Shown: positions 17,570-28,566 of the stretch, one piece after another
Position numbering within the stretch: the first letter of the stretch is position 1
Layout: the number at the start of each line of letters is the position of its first letter
NCBI GenBank assembly: GCA_015295835.1
Contig: DVEG01000010.1
Coordinates: 1 to 64,000, forward strand
DNA: 64,000 bases
Origin: Oscillatoriaceae cyanobacterium M7585_C2015_266
GTDB lineage: Bacteria > Cyanobacteriota > Cyanobacteriia > Cyanobacteriales > Oscillatoriaceae
Reading direction: 5' to 3'
Translations under genes and position numbers: made by a program
The notes under the pieces: model-generated
Seen by the model: only the letters and a program-made list of their open reading frames with translations
Told to the model about the DNA's origin: nothing
Databases searched by the model: none

Positions 17570-18865
17570 TTGGATAACTACAAACCTGTTTCAACTACAC
17601 CGTCTCTTACAACATTTAGCGGTATTCCCACATCCGCTTACGTTCATATTCCTTTTTGCCGTCGCAGGTGTTTTTACTGTGATTTTCCAGTTTACGTGGT
17701 GGGCGAGCGCTCTTGGGGCGACAACTCTGGTACTATTCAACACTATGTTGAAATTTTACTTAAAGAAATCAGCATAACTCCCGTCTTTTGTCAACCCTTA
17801 GAAACAGTTTTTTTTGGCGGCGGCACGCCGTCGCTACTATCGCCAAGCCAGCTAGGGCGCATCTTAGATGCTCTCGCCCAGCGATTCGGCATTGCCGAAA
17901 ACGCTGAAATCTCAATGGAGCTCGATCCCGGAACTTTCTCATCACAGCAATTGGCAGGCTACTGCTCACTCGGTGTCAACCGTGTCAGTATGGGCGTGCA
18001 AGCCTTTCAGGATCAACTGCTGCGCCTCAGCGGGCGAGCGCATTCCCTCGCCGATATCTACATTGCTGTTGACATCCTCCGCCAAGTTGGAGTTTCCAAC
18101 TTCAGCATCGATTTGATTTCAGGATTACCTTACCAAACTTTAGAGCAATGGCAGGCTTCTCTGCAAGCAGCTGTAGCCATCGAGCCAACACATATTTCTA
18201 CCTACGATTTAATTATAGAGCCGAAAACCCCTTTTAGTCGATACTATCAACCAGGAGTTGCACCCCTACCTTCCGACGAGACAACCGCCGAAATGTATCG
18301 CATCGCACAGCAAACTCTCACCAGCGCTGGCTACAAACATTATGAGATTTCCAATTACGCTAAGCCTGGATATCAGTGCCGTCACAATCTAGTTTACTGG
18401 CAAAACCGCCCTTATTATGGATTTGGTATGGGAGCCACTTCCTATCTTGGGGGGCATAGATTCACCCGCCCCCGTACAACTCGCGACTATTATCAGTGGG
18501 TTCTCCAGGCTTGCGCCTCTGGTTTTCCTCTACCAAATAGTGGCATACAAAAGCATGATTCCCCAACCTCTTCTGAAGACATTTTCCTAGAAACCTTAAT
18601 GCTAGGGTTGCGTTTACAAGAAGGGCTGAATTTGACTGTATTAGCAAAACAATTTGGCTATGAGCGCCTAGAGCAGATTTGGAAATGCCTGCAACCCTAT
18701 TACCGCCAGGGATGGGTAGAAATCACCACAGAAGATGGCACATTACTGGCGATTTCTCCGGGGCAAGCATTGCCAATATCCGGGAAACTGCGTTTGAGCG
18801 ATCCCGAAGGATTTTTATTTTCCAATACAATTCTAGCAGCCATTTTTAGCCTTTTTGGCTATTAA
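17570..18865 (+). CDS. hemW: Radical SAM haem chaperone HemW
   Basis: Radical SAM protein related to HemN. The SAM-binding cluster is C30-x3-C34-x2-C37 in PFCRRRCFYCDF. VFFGGGTPSLL and MELDPGTF follow the radical SAM pattern, with the HemW C-terminal domain after residue 300. HemW proteins, unlike HemN, lack coproporphyrinogen oxidase activity and bind haem for delivery to apoproteins. TTG at 17570 is used because the frame holds no ATG or GTG between the stop at 17546 and the cluster motif. 431 aa. It is divergent from the PIN-TRAM gene. Confidence 0.9.
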   Translation: MDNYKPVSTTPSLTTFSGIPTSAYVHIPFCRRRCFYCDFPVYVVGERSWGDNSGTIQHYVEILLKEISITPVFCQPLETVFFGGGTPSLLSPSQLGRILDALAQRFGIAENAEISMELDPGTFSSQQLAGYCSLGVNRVSMGVQAFQDQLLRLSGRAHSLADIYIAVDILRQVGVSNFSIDLISGLPYQTLEQWQASLQAAVAIEPTHISTYDLIIEPKTPFSRYYQPGVAPLPSDETTAEMYRIAQQTLTSAGYKHYEISNYAKPGYQCRHNLVYWQNRPYYGFGMGATSYLGGHRFTRPRTTRDYYQWVLQACASGFPLPNSGIQKHDSPTSSEDIFLETLMLGLRLQEGLNLTVLAKQFGYERLEQIWKCLQPYYRQGWVEITTEDGTLLAISPGQALPISGKLRLSDPEGFLFSNTILAAIFSLFGY

Positions 18866-18951
18866 TATTATTAAATTTTTATAAAAAATTTTTTCTTTTG
18901 TTTTTATCTGTTAAAATATAGAAGAAAAATTCTTTTATAAACCACCATTTT

Positions 18952-21900
18952 ATGTACGTCTCTACCTTATTCCAGCATTTTCTAGAACACTTGCCCGTTG
19001 CTGCCGCAATGGTAGATATACAAATGCGCTATCTGGCAGTTTCGAAACAGTGGTTAAAAATTTTTGCTTTAGAAAAAGATAATATAATTGGAAGCGAATG
19101 CGATTTAGTAAGGTTGGCACAGGAAAGAGAAATCGCTAACGCTCCAGAAGGAGAATGGCTCAGTCAACCGTGGCATAACGAAATGGGCGAAATCGCAGGT
19201 ATTATTTTTTCTTTTATACCCCGGGAATTTACCTTTGAACAAAGAAAATTTGGGATTTGTCAGTGCGACTTAGAGGGGAAATACATAATTGCCAATCGTA
19301 AATATTGCGAAATTATCGGATACTCCGAAGAAGAATTAAAAGGGCGTTATTTTGGAGAAATTATCGACTCAAAAGAAGCAGAAGCAGAAAAGAAATCTTT
19401 GCTCTCACTGGTAACAGGAGAAATAAAAATATATTCAAAAGAAAAACAGTACATCAATAATCATAAAAACAAATGGGTAAAATTAACCTTTTATAAGGTA
19501 AGCGAATTGTCAGGAGAACCTAAGTACTTGCTGGGCTTAATAGAAGAAATTACACACCGAAAACAAGCAGATACTAAAGGTTTTATAAGCTTATTTAAAA
19601 ATAATGTTTTGGAGAAAAACGAGATAAAAAGCGCTGAAATAGATTTGCTGAAGAGAAAAGAAAGTTTAGAAAAAGAAGTACAAGAAAAAATAACTCAAAT
19701 AAGAGAAACTATCAAGCAATTAGAGGAAGAAACTGCCTGTCGGAAACAAGTAGAAGTACAACTGCGACGAAGCCAGCGACGCTATCAAACTTTGATACAA
19801 GTGTTGCCAGTTGGGTTCTTTCACACTGATACTTTAGGAAATTGTTTGTATGCCAATGCTTGCTGGTTAGAGATGACGGAGCTTACCCAAGAAGAAAACC
19901 TGGGAGACGGATGGATAAAAGCAATCCATCCAGAGGATCGAGAGATAGTTGTGAATGAATGGCAGCAAGCACTGCGAGAAAACAGATCCTTAAAAAATGA
20001 GTTTAGAATTCTCAGCCCAAATGGAAAAATAACTTGGGTGCTGGCGCAAACTGCTGTCGAGAGAGATGAAGTGGGAGAGGTAATTGGTTATGTGGCAGCA
20101 GTGATGGATATTAGCGTTCGCAAGCAGATAGAAGAAACCCTTTTACTTATCAGTAAAGCGGTTGAAAGTTCTAGCGACGCTATCGGCATTGCTGACGGCA
20201 ATGACAATCCTATCTATATAAATAAATCTTTGTGTCAACTATTTGAATGCGAAAATCTAGAAGCTTTTAAAGCAGCAGGAGGAATTCCAGCAATATTTGC
20301 TGATGAAAACGTGCTAAAAGATATTTTTGAGACTATTAAAAGAGGCGATTCTTGGAGTGGAGAGGTAGAGCAAAAAACTCGGAGCGGGAGAAAAATCCAA
20401 ACGTTTTTACGAGCGGATGCGGTTAAAGATCGCTGTGGCAAAATTATTGGTTTGATAGGGATTATGACTGATATCACGGAGCGTAAAGCTTTAGAAAAAG
20501 AACTGGCAAAGCAGCAATCCCTTCTCAATAGTTTGATTGCCAATGCACCAATGGGAATTGCAATTTTAGACAACCAGTTACGATACTTGCAAATTAATGA
20601 AACGCTGGCACAAATAAATGTACTTTCACCATCAGAACATATTGGTAAGACGGTAAGGGAAGTGTTGCCTGAGATTGCTCCTAATTTGGAAGCGACTTGT
20701 CAAGATATATTAAGAACAGGCGAACCATTAATTAATATTGAAATCAGCGGAGAAAATTCGAGATTGCCGGGAATTGAACGAACTTTGTTAACCTCTTATA
20801 TTCCATTGAAATCACCAGAAGGGAATACTATTGCGCTTGGTATTATTGCGCAGGATATTACTGAACGCAAGCAAGCAGAAATAAAATTGCAACAGCAAGC
20901 CCAACTGCTCGATCAAGTTTATGACGTGGTAGTGACTACCGATGTCAACGGAACAATTACTAAGTGGAATAAAGGTGCTGAACGGATATATGGTTATGCG
21001 GAATCAGAGATAATAGGTAAAAATGTTACATTTATTCATACTCCAGAAGAGCGTGATCGCATTGTTCATGAAATTATCCCCACAATCTTACAACAAGGGA
21101 GTTACAAAGCTGAGCTCAAAGCAGCTCGAAAATCTGGAGAAAGTTTTGACATGCTTTTCTCTATCACACTACAAAAAAATAATCAGGGGGAAGTAATCGG
21201 CACAATTGGATATGGCATCGACATTACTGAGCGCAAACGTCTGGAAAGAGAACGACTTGCAACTGCTCAAAAGCTCTCAATTCTAGTACAACAAACTCCA
21301 CTGGCATTAATTGAATGGAGTACAGATTTAAAGATTATAAACTGGAATCCGGCAGCAGAAAGAATTTTCGGCTACAGTAGCGCTGAAGCGCTGGGTTGTA
21401 ATTTCTTTGAATTGATTTGGAATAAAAGTGCCCAGGTAAATATCAACCAACTGGTAGAAGATTTGAAGCAAGCACGGGGTGGCTTTTATCTAGTAAACGA
21501 AAATTTAACGAAAGATGGAAGAAAAATTGTTTGTGAGTGGTACAATAACACTCTTGTAGACGAGTGTGGGCGATTGATTGGATTTGCTTCACTTGCACAG
21601 GATATAAGCGCTCGCGTACAAGCCGAAGAAGCTTTACGAAAAAGCGAAGAAAAATATCGCAATCTAGCTCAGCAAGAAGAACTGCTAAACAGATTGACGA
21701 GTTTGATTCGCCAATCTCTCAATCTCGATAATATTTTAGAAACAACTGTTCAGGAAATCCGCAATCTATTGCAGCTTAATCGCTGTCAGTTTGCTTGGTA
21801 TCGCCCCAGCAGTAATCTCCCTATTTTAGAAATAGTTAAAGAAGCAAGAGATATATTATTGCCAAGTTTAATCGGTTCTTATCCAGCTAGTTTAACTATT

Positions 21901-23085
21901 CCTCTTTTCCAAAAACTTTATAACCGAGAAATGCTGCGGGTAGATGACGTAGCATTACTCGAAGACAAAGAGGCGCGAGAAATTATGCAGCAGTTAGGCT
22001 ATACTGCTATATTGTCGCTGCCAATTCAGACGCCCTCTGGTGATATTGGGATAGTTGTTTGCATTTGCACTCAAGAAAGCCGCCGGTGGCACGAAAACGA
22101 AGTCGAACTTCTCAAAGCTGTTTGTGATCAAGTAGCGATCGCTATTTACCAAGCCGAACTTTACGAACAAGCCCGCACAGCTGCAGAGTTAGCACAAGCG
22201 CAAAGTTTAGAACTAGAACGTGCTTTACACGAGTTACAACAAACACAATCTCAACTAATTCAAAGTGAAAAACTATCTTCTCTAGGTCACCTCGTAGCAG
22301 GAGTTGCGCACGAAATCAATAATCCCGTCAGTTTTATCTATGGCAATATCCCTTACGCCCAAGAGTACACTGAAAAACTTTTAAAAATAGTTCAACTTTA
22401 TTCACAATATTGTAACAATTTACCCGCTCATATTCAAGATGAAATAGACAATCTTGAAATAGATTTTATCATAGAAGACATGCCGAAAGTGCTGTCTTCC
22501 ATGAAAATAGGAGCAGAGCGAATCCAAGAAATAGTGCGTTCTCTGAGAATATTTTCTCGCCTCGACGAAGCACAGGTGAAGGAAGTTGATATTCATGAAG
22601 GTATTGACAGCACACTGATGATTTTGAATAGCCGATTGAAAGCCCAACATAATCGAGCTGCTATTGAAATAATTAAAGAATATGGGCAACTGCCTTTAGT
22701 TGAGTGCTATCCAGGGCAAATGAATCAGGTATTTATGAATATTCTGTCTAATGCGATCGATGCTCTGGAAGATAAAAATAGCAAATCGTCAAAGCCTTGG
22801 ATTCGGATTAAAACGTGTGTAGAAAACAACGAAAAGATAGTAATTTATATTGCTGACAATGGATGTGGAATGAGTGAAACAGTGCGACAAAAACTATTCG
22901 ATCCATTTTTTACGACAAAACCAGTAGGTAAAGGGACGGGGCTAGGGCTAGCGATCGCCTATCAAATAGTAGTAGAAAAACATAAAGGAAACTTACGCTG
23001 TATTTCTGTGCTTGGTGAGGGAAGCGAATTTATAATTGAAATTCCGATTCAACAAAACAAACCTAGCACACCACCGCTGAAGTAA
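18952..23085 (+). CDS. Multi-PAS/GAF hybrid sensor histidine kinase
   Basis: A 1377-aa soluble sensor kinase. Seven PAS-like units follow one another at roughly residues 1-95, 97-200, 275-390, 395-515, 520-640, 645-770 and 775-905, most with PAC ends such as DITERKQ. A coiled coil separates PAS2 from PAS3, and a GAF domain occupies about 930-1080. The kinase core has His1120 in [11 protein letters not shown], the N box [12 protein letters not shown], and G boxes ADNGCGMS and [10 protein letters not shown]. No transmembrane segment is seen. The rhomboid gene begins four bases after the stop, so the two are translationally close. The kinase core closely resembles that of the HAMP kinase at 25695-27428. 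The input signal is unknown. Confidence 0.92.
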   Translation: MYVSTLFQHFLEHLPVAAAMVDIQMRYLAVSKQWLKIFALEKDNIIGSECDLVRLAQEREIANAPEGEWLSQPWHNEMGEIAGIIFSFIPREFTFEQRKFGICQCDLEGKYIIANRKYCEIIGYSEEELKGRYFGEIIDSKEAEAEKKSLLSLVTGEIKIYSKEKQYINNHKNKWVKLTFYKVSELSGEPKYLLGLIEEITHRKQADTKGFISLFKNNVLEKNEIKSAEIDLLKRKESLEKEVQEKITQIRETIKQLEEETACRKQVEVQLRRSQRRYQTLIQVLPVGFFHTDTLGNCLYANACWLEMTELTQEENLGDGWIKAIHPEDREIVVNEWQQALRENRSLKNEFRILSPNGKITWVLAQTAVERDEVGEVIGYVAAVMDISVRKQIEETLLLISKAVESSSDAIGIADGNDNPIYINKSLCQLFECENLEAFKAAGGIPAIFADENVLKDIFETIKRGDSWSGEVEQKTRSGRKIQTFLRADAVKDRCGKIIGLIGIMTDITERKALEKELAKQQSLLNSLIANAPMGIAILDNQLRYLQINETLAQINVLSPSEHIGKTVREVLPEIAPNLEATCQDILRTGEPLINIEISGENSRLPGIERTLLTSYIPLKSPEGNTIALGIIAQDITERKQAEIKLQQQAQLLDQVYDVVVTTDVNGTITKWNKGAERIYGYAESEIIGKNVTFIHTPEERDRIVHEIIPTILQQGSYKAELKAARKSGESFDMLFSITLQKNNQGEVIGTIGYGIDITERKRLERERLATAQKLSILVQQTPLALIEWSTDLKIINWNPAAERIFGYSSAEALGCNFFELIWNKSAQVNINQLVEDLKQARGGFYLVNENLTKDGRKIVCEWYNNTLVDECGRLIGFASLAQDISARVQAEEALRKSEEKYRNLAQQEELLNRLTSLIRQSLNLDNILETTVQEIRNLLQLNRCQFAWYRPSSNLPILEIVKEARDILLPSLIGSYPASLTIPLFQKLYNREMLRVDDVALLEDKEAREIMQQLGYTAILSLPIQTPSGDIGIVVCICTQESRRWHENEVELLKAVCDQVAIAIYQAELYEQARTAAELAQAQSLELERALHELQQTQSQLIQSEKLSSLGHLVAGVAHEINNPVSFIYGNIPYAQEYTEKLLKIVQLYSQYCNNLPAHIQDEIDNLEIDFIIEDMPKVLSSMKIGAERIQEIVRSLRIFSRLDEAQVKEVDIHEGIDSTLMILNSRLKAQHNRAAIEIIKEYGQLPLVECYPGQMNQVFMNILSNAIDALEDKNSKSSKPWIRIKTCVENNEKIVIYIADNGCGMSETVRQKLFDPFFTTKPVGKGTGLGLAIAYQIVVEKHKGNLRCISVLGEGSEFIIEIPIQQNKPSTPPLK

Positions 23086-23089
23086 AAAT

Positions 23090-23803
23090 ATGATTCCAAT
23101 TGCCGATAACATAAAAGAGCACTGCCAGCCGATAGTAACGGGTTTACTTATTGGATTTACCGTAGCCTTATTTCTGTGGCAGCTAAAATTAGAGGCGGTT
23201 GGGAAACTGGGGGATTTTCTACAAGCTTGGGGCGTAGTGCCAGCAAGGTTGAGCGATATGACAAGCGCCGCGATAAAAGAGAGAAATCCAGCAGCTTTTT
23301 TCGCCCTTATTGGTATGGGGGTACCTTCCCTGATTTCAGGAATATTTCTGCACAGCAGCTTTAGTCAGCTTTTAGGCAATTTGTTGTTTCTGTGGGTGTT
23401 TGGGCGGCGAGTTGAGCAGGAGCTTGGGCACTGGCGGTTTCTGTTTTTTTATTTAATTTGCGGTATTTTCGCTACTACGGTGCAAATTTTAACCGTTCCC
23501 AACTTGAAGGAGCCGCTGATAGGAGCGAATGGGGCGGTTGCGGGAATTTTAGGAGCATATGTCTTCAGATTTCCCACTGCTAAGGTAGAAACGATATTGC
23601 CTCTGGTAGTGGTTTTTATTCCAATTGAGTTACCAGCATCTTTCTATTTGCTGTGGTGGTTTATCCAACAGGGATTTTATGGTATTGGGCAGCTTGCTGT
23701 TTCCGGTGGGGGATTCAGCAGTGGGCTCGCTTATTGGGCGCATGGTGTGGGATTGGCGCTTGGTGCCGGTTTGATGTATTGGAAGAGCAAGTCTGATTAT
23801 TGA
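23090..23803 (+). CDS. Rhomboid-family membrane protein with Ser-to-Asn at the active site
   Basis: A 237-aa polytopic membrane protein with the rhomboid pattern: a first helix near residues 15-32, FLHSSFSQLLGNLLFLWVFG (the H-x-x-x-x-x-x-G-N region) and the late WAHGVGLALGAG with the catalytic His. In active rhomboids the nucleophile lies in G-A-S-G; here the sequence is IGANGAVAGILGAY, and the codon at 23528-23530 is AAT, so residue 147 is Asn. It is therefore predicted to be a pseudoprotease that binds membrane segments without cleaving them. The start is four bases after the kinase stop. AAT is one base from AGT (Ser), so a sequence error must be excluded. Confidence 0.85.
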   Translation: MIPIADNIKEHCQPIVTGLLIGFTVALFLWQLKLEAVGKLGDFLQAWGVVPARLSDMTSAAIKERNPAAFFALIGMGVPSLISGIFLHSSFSQLLGNLLFLWVFGRRVEQELGHWRFLFFYLICGIFATTVQILTVPNLKEPLIGANGAVAGILGAYVFRFPTAKVETILPLVVVFIPIELPASFYLLWWFIQQGFYGIGQLAVSGGGFSSGLAYWAHGVGLALGAGLMYWKSKSDY

Positions 23804-23855
23804 GGAATGGGAATACTAAGGATAAAAGGAATAGCGGCAGCACAGGGAAAGCTAT

Positions 23856-24410
23856 ATGAGAAAAATATCAATCGCGTTTATTTCTCTGATTGGGATAGTA
23901 TTAACCCAGAATACTGCGCTCGCTCAAGAATATGAAGGATGTTTCCTAATTAATCGCAGGGGCAATTTAATCAAACTGCGAGAATTGTGCCCTGATAATT
24001 CCCAGGAAATCGTGCCCACAAACACCTTGGGCGTATTTCAAGTTCCGATCAAACGCCGCGAAGGGGGCATTCCGGTAGTAGACGTAACTTTTAACGGCAA
24101 TAAAACCTATGAGATGATGGTAGACAGCGGGGCGTCTATTACCAAAGTTACTGAAAAAATGGCTAGAGAAATAGGATTAAAACCGGATGGCACCATCAAA
24201 TCCAAAATAGCAAGTGGGGATATTGTTGAATCTCCCACCGCTCGTGTCACCTCGATCGCAGTCGGAGGTGCCGTCAGCAGGGATGTGATGGTTTCAATTG
24301 GTTCCGTGGCGCTGTTGGGGCAAAACTTCCTCAGCAATTATGAAGTCACTATTAAAAAAGATATGATCGAGTTCCGCCCCCATTCTTCAAAAGCAAATAG
24401 TCAAAATTAG
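23856..24410 (+). CDS. Secreted retropepsin-like aspartic protease
   Basis: A 184-aa single-domain aspartic protease of the TIGR02281/retropepsin-like type. Residues 1-23 form a signal peptide (MRKISIAFISLIGIVL, cleavage after TALA). The domain holds the single active motif MMVDSGASITKVT with Asp90, and later SVALLGQNFLSNYEVTI, the hydrophobic-GQ/N-FL pattern of the family; the enzyme would act as a homodimer in the periplasm. It is the third plus-strand gene of a kinase, rhomboid, protease series, 52 bases after the rhomboid gene. Substrates unknown. Confidence 0.85.
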   Translation: MRKISIAFISLIGIVLTQNTALAQEYEGCFLINRRGNLIKLRELCPDNSQEIVPTNTLGVFQVPIKRREGGIPVVDVTFNGNKTYEMMVDSGASITKVTEKMAREIGLKPDGTIKSKIASGDIVESPTARVTSIAVGGAVSRDVMVSIGSVALLGQNFLSNYEVTIKKDMIEFRPHSSKANSQN

Positions 24411-24416
24411 GGAGTA

Positions 24417-24440
24417 AGGAGGGCACGCGGGCACCCTCCT
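24417..24440. terminator. Hairpin between the convergent protease and trpD genes
   Basis: AGGAGGG (24417-24423) pairs with CCCTCCT (24434-24440). It lies between two convergent stop codons and could act in both directions; there is no long T-run. Confidence 0.5.
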
Positions 24441-24448
24441 GTCACTGT

Positions 24449-25516
24449 TTAATCCCGGAGGAAGGCAACTAGTTGTTCGAGTTTCGCCCAAGCTTCGCCG
24501 CTGCTTAGAATATCCTTAGCAAGAGAAATAGCTTTTTGGTAGTCTTCTAGGGCACTCACTCCGCCAACTTGAAGTGCTAGGGCGGCATTCAGAGCCACTA
24601 CATCCCGTTGCGCCGCTGTTCCTTGCCCTTTGAGAACATTGCGGAGAATTTCAGCATTTTCTAAAACATTGCCTCCTTGTAGTTGGCTTGTCGGTGCGGG
24701 AGTTAAGTTAAACTCATGGGGATGCAAAGTTTCTAAGCGTACTTTTCCCGCCGAGAGAATAGCCAAGTCGGTGGCGTCTGCCAATCCCGCTTCATCTAAA
24801 CCTTCACGCCCGTGCAGTACAATGGCTAATTGTGTTCCCAGCTGCCCAAGAGCTTGGGCGATAGTTGTGATTAAATTAGGTTCACAGATGCCAATCACTT
24901 GCCCCGTGGGACGCAGGGGATTGACTAAAGGTCCAAGCAGGTTAAATACTGTCCGGACACCGAGCGTTCGCCGTAGCCCCGCTACGGCTTTGAGGGCGGG
25001 GTGCCAACCAGGAGCAAATAAAAAAGTAATGCCGACTTCGGAAAGGGCTGCCACTACTTTCTCGGGTGGAGCGTTTAAATTAATGCCTAGTGCTTCTAAG
25101 ACATCGGCACTGCCCACTCGGCTAGAGGCTGAACGGTTGCCGTGTTTGGCCACTGGCACTCCTGCTGCCGCCGCTACAAAGGCAACGGCGGTGGAGATGT
25201 TGAAGGTTGAGGCTCCATCTCCACCGGTGCCGCAGGTGTCGATAAATTTAGCCGGGATTTGGGAATTAAAAGTGGTGCAGGATTGGGATTGCAAGACAAC
25301 AGCCATGCCGGCGAGTTCGTCAGCTTCTACTCCTTTAGCTTGCAAGGCGGCTAAAATCGCCCCTGATAAGGCGGGCGGGATTTCTTCTTTCAACCATCCT
25401 TGCATTAGTTGGGCGGCTTGTTGACGAGAAAGGGATTGTCGCTCAAGGAGCTGTTGCAGTAACTTTGACCAGTTGCTGGCGTCAGTAGGCGTATCTTTTG
25501 CTGAAGAGTGGGTCAT
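24449..25516 (-). CDS. trpD: Anthranilate phosphoribosyltransferase
   Basis: Second step of tryptophan synthesis: transfers phosphoribose from PRPP to anthranilate. The 355-aa product has the PRPP-binding [17 protein letters not shown], the anthranilate-side [21 protein letters not shown], and the metal-binding DE pair in [13 protein letters not shown] at 25516 (MTHSSAKDT) is chosen; the frame could begin 25 codons earlier but those residues are not part of the family. It is a single gene, as trp genes usually are in cyanobacteria, and is convergent with the protease gene. Confidence 0.95.
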   Translation of the reverse strand: MTHSSAKDTPTDASNWSKLLQQLLERQSLSRQQAAQLMQGWLKEEIPPALSGAILAALQAKGVEADELAGMAVVLQSQSCTTFNSQIPAKFIDTCGTGGDGASTFNISTAVAFVAAAAGVPVAKHGNRSASSRVGSADVLEALGINLNAPPEKVVAALSEVGITFLFAPGWHPALKAVAGLRRTLGVRTVFNLLGPLVNPLRPTGQVIGICEPNLITTIAQALGQLGTQLAIVLHGREGLDEAGLADATDLAILSAGKVRLETLHPHEFNLTPAPTSQLQGGNVLENAEILRNVLKGQGTAAQRDVVALNAALALQVGGVSALEDYQKAISLAKDILSSGEAWAKLEQLVAFLRD

Positions 25517-25694
25517 AGATGAGGTTGGTTGTTTGGCAATTAGAATGGGCGAGCGCTGTTTTGTTAGAATTGAGGTTCTATACAGTTGCAAGACTTTTGA
25601 AAAGTGTCTGCTGGTTTACTATGTTTATTTTTTTATTTTATCGTTTTCTGCCCTGATTATATAGATTTTTTTACTTGATTTTAATGGAGGCGTT

Positions 25695-27428
25695 GTGTTT
25701 AGACAACCTAAAAAATATAAAGGCACTAATAGGCTAAACTCATGGTTTAGAAAAGCCAAAATTCGCTCTAAAATTAGTTTTGGTTATGCATTAGCGATCG
25801 GAATTGCAATTCTTGGAACCGCAACTGGACGCTTTCTGGAATATGGCTACAAAAAGCAAGCCCTGATTCAACTGGAAAGAGCTCACAAAGCTACGATGCT
25901 AGTTAATCAGTTACAAACTACTATGCTGCAAGCAAAGGCACGAGAACAGGAGCTGATTTCTTTAGATTTTAGCAAAAATATTTTTAATCAAGAATCTTTA
26001 AAAATGTCAGAAGTTTTACTGGAGACAAATTTAATATTAGAAGAAATAAATAAAAATTTCTTTTTAGAATATAGCAACCTAGAAAATTCATATCATCAAT
26101 TAAATTCTCATAATTTAAAAAAGAATTTGCGAAATATTAACTTAATATTTGAGGAATATTCACGCAGAATAGAAGCTATAATAAGCAAATTGAAGAAAGC
26201 AGATTTGCAACCTGATGATTGGCAAAGAGTGCAACAAGAACTGAGAAAATTCAAAGACAGTGAAGTATCAAAAAAGTATACTGAACTGTCGGAAATGTTG
26301 TCAGTGCTAGTAGAGTCTTTTCAGGCAGAAACAAAGGAAGAGTTTAAAGACTATCGGCAAGCAGAAAACCTGGGAACCATAGTGCAGGCAGTGAGCTTGC
26401 TGGTTTCGGTAATAACAGCTGCAGCTCTGGCAATTTATACCAGTAAAGCGATCGCATATCCCCTAGAAGCCACTACTAAAATAGCCGAGCAAGTCACCAA
26501 GGAAGCCAACTTTGAATTACAAGCACCCGTCACCACCGAGGATGAAGTAGGAGTATTAACAAATACTCTTAACCATTTAATTCAGCGAGTAGCAGCTTAC
26601 ACGCGAGAAATAAAACAAGCCCAAGCGCAATTGATTCAAACCGAAAAAATGTCTAGTCTGGGGCGAATGGTGGCTGGAATTGCCCATGAAATCAATAATC
26701 CGGTTAGTTTTATCTACGGAAATCTCGCCCATGCAGAAGCTTACATGCAAAATGTGATTTCAATTCTACGTCTTTACCAGCAGCACTATCCCAATGCAGA
26801 TGCCAAAATTCAAGAAGCCATAAAAGCCCTAGATTTAGATTTTGTCTGTGAAGACTTGCCCAAAACATTTGCTTCCATGAAAAATGGTGCCGAGCGGATT
26901 CGTCAGATAGTATTGTTGCTGCGAAATTTTTCTCGTTTGCATGAATCTGAGGTGAAAACTATAAATTTGCACTCAGGTATTGACAGTGCCCTTGGCATTT
27001 TTAATAGTCGGCTACAACAAGATAAAATTTCAGTTATAAAACAGTATGGACAGTTGCCGCTGGTAGAATGTCAACCAGCGCAAATAAATCAAGTATTTGC
27101 CAATATAATTGAAAATGCGATCGACGCTTTAGAGGAACGAGCGGGAGAAAATGAAAAGCAAATTGTGATTCAGACTGAATATATGTCAAACGATTTCGTA
27201 AGGGTAAAGATTCGGGATAATGGAAAGGGCATTGCTCCAGAAATAAAAGATAAAATATTTGACCCATTTTTTACAACTAAATCAGTCGGAAAAGGCACAG
27301 GTATTGGCTTATATATAGCCTATCAAATTGTCAAAACATCGGCTGGCAATATCGAAGTATCTTCTCAGTTGGGCGAAGGCACGGAGGTGACTATTACTTT
27401 ACCAATCAAGCAAAAACTTGCCCCGTAG
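25695..27428 (+). CDS. Membrane sensor histidine kinase with HAMP domain
   Basis: A 577-aa kinase. A transmembrane helix at about residues 28-48 and another at about 230-252 flank a helical, coiled-coil-rich sensor region of about 180 residues. HAMP follows (about 253-305), then the HisKA with His331 in VAGIAHEINNP, N box FANIIENAIDAL, and G boxes RDNGKGIAP and GKGTGIGLYI. GTG at 25695 has GGAGG about seven bases upstream. The kinase core is a near-paralog of the one at 18952-23085 (same [10 protein letters not shown] and GQLPLVEC motifs). Its 3' end overlaps the convergent cNMP-kinase gene by 23 bases. Confidence 0.9.
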   Translation: MFRQPKKYKGTNRLNSWFRKAKIRSKISFGYALAIGIAILGTATGRFLEYGYKKQALIQLERAHKATMLVNQLQTTMLQAKAREQELISLDFSKNIFNQESLKMSEVLLETNLILEEINKNFFLEYSNLENSYHQLNSHNLKKNLRNINLIFEEYSRRIEAIISKLKKADLQPDDWQRVQQELRKFKDSEVSKKYTELSEMLSVLVESFQAETKEEFKDYRQAENLGTIVQAVSLLVSVITAAALAIYTSKAIAYPLEATTKIAEQVTKEANFELQAPVTTEDEVGVLTNTLNHLIQRVAAYTREIKQAQAQLIQTEKMSSLGRMVAGIAHEINNPVSFIYGNLAHAEAYMQNVISILRLYQQHYPNADAKIQEAIKALDLDFVCEDLPKTFASMKNGAERIRQIVLLLRNFSRLHESEVKTINLHSGIDSALGIFNSRLQQDKISVIKQYGQLPLVECQPAQINQVFANIIENAIDALEERAGENEKQIVIQTEYMSNDFVRVKIRDNGKGIAPEIKDKIFDPFFTTKSVGKGTGIGLYIAYQIVKTSAGNIEVSSQLGEGTEVTITLPIKQKLAP

Positions 27429-28566
27429 AGTTTAATTCCCCTCTAATATCTGTCTGGGTGTTTTTCGGCATTACAGTTTTCATAAGTGGCAAGCGGATGT
27501 AAAAAGTTGTTCCTTCTCCAGATTGGGAATGAAAAGAAATTTCTCCCCCGTGGGCATCGATAATAGATTTAGCGATCGCCGTACCCAATCCTGTACCTCC
27601 CCGCTTGCCATAAGTTACAAATGGCTCAAATAAGCGCTCCCAAATTGCCTCGGGAATTCCAGGACCATTATCGCTAATCTTAATTTCCGCCCATTCTTCA
27701 AAAGCCCTAACCACAAGTTCGATTCTCCCGCCGCGATTCTCAAAAGCCTCTACCGCATTATTAATTAAATTTTGCAACACACGCAACAGTTTATTTTCAT
27801 CAGCCATAATTTCTACATTTTCTACCTGAGTTGAAAACTTAACAGAGGCAGAATCGAAATAAATGCGGTTCAGTTTTTCAAATTTTTGTATAAGTCGCTC
27901 TAGATTGATAGGTTCTTTTTTCAAGATAGAAGTTCCCCGCGCAAATTCTAACACTTCATCTGCCATTGCCAGCATTCGTTGGCTTTGCATTTGGATGAGG
28001 TCACACCATTCTGCTGTTTCTTCATCCGGATGCAAGTCTCGCAACATAGAACTAGCTAGCTGAATTCCGGTAAAAGGACCTTTGAAATCGTGCATAATAG
28101 TGTTCACCATTTCCCCAACTAATGCCATTTTTTCTTTGTGTACTATCTGATTAACATACTGTTCCGTTGTCACCCGCAGGTGTTGTATAATGTAACCGAA
28201 GAGATTGAGAACTACGCTGCCTTTTACGTTTTGTAAAATTTCCATCAATTTGTCACGGGGTATTTTGGCTAATATAGCTTCTTTGAATGCTACTGCTCTG
28301 GCACTGCGCGGCTGACCGTCTAAAACCCCGAACTCTCCAAAAAAGTCATTTTCCCAAGCTACGGCAACAGTTTGATAGCGTTCTGGCCCAATGCGTTTGC
28401 TAAATGTAACTTGACCTCTTAAAACTAGGTAGAGAAAGTCTGGTATTTCTCCTTCTTCAAAAATAACTGCTCCATCGGGAAAGTTTTCCAGAGCAGCTAG
28501 CTTACAAAGTTGAGCAGCTTGCTCTGGTTCAAAATAGCTGATAAACCGGTGCGATTTCAGATCCAT
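27406..28566 (-). CDS. Cyclic-nucleotide-binding-domain histidine kinase
   Basis: A 386-aa soluble kinase. Residues 5-125 are a Crp/cNMP-binding domain, with FGEFGVLDGQPRSARAVA as its phosphate-binding cassette, which suggests a cAMP or cGMP input. A HisKA-like helix pair follows, with His159 in NTIMHDFKGPF, a variant H box; the HATPase has LQNLINNAVEAF, SDNGPGIP and GGTGLGTAIA. No receiver domain is attached. The C-terminal 23 bases overlap the convergent HAMP kinase gene, so the two mRNAs can pair at their ends. Confidence 0.88.
   Translation of the reverse strand: MDLKSHRFISYFEPEQAAQLCKLAALENFPDGAVIFEEGEIPDFLYLVLRGQVTFSKRIGPERYQTVAVAWENDFFGEFGVLDGQPRSARAVAFKEAILAKIPRDKLMEILQNVKGSVVLNLFGYIIQHLRVTTEQYVNQIVHKEKMALVGEMVNTIMHDFKGPFTGIQLASSMLRDLHPDEETAEWCDLIQMQSQRMLAMADEVLEFARGTSILKKEPINLERLIQKFEKLNRIYFDSASVKFSTQVENVEIMADENKLLRVLQNLINNAVEAFENRGGRIELVVRAFEEWAEIKISDNGPGIPEAIWERLFEPFVTYGKRGGTGLGTAIAKSIIDAHGGEISFHSQSGEGTTFYIRLPLMKTVMPKNTQTDIRGELNSTGQVFA

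Noticed and set aside
24630-25424. Long plus-strand open frame inside trpD
   Set aside because: It is a shadow of the conserved trpD frame; the translation has no recognised motif.
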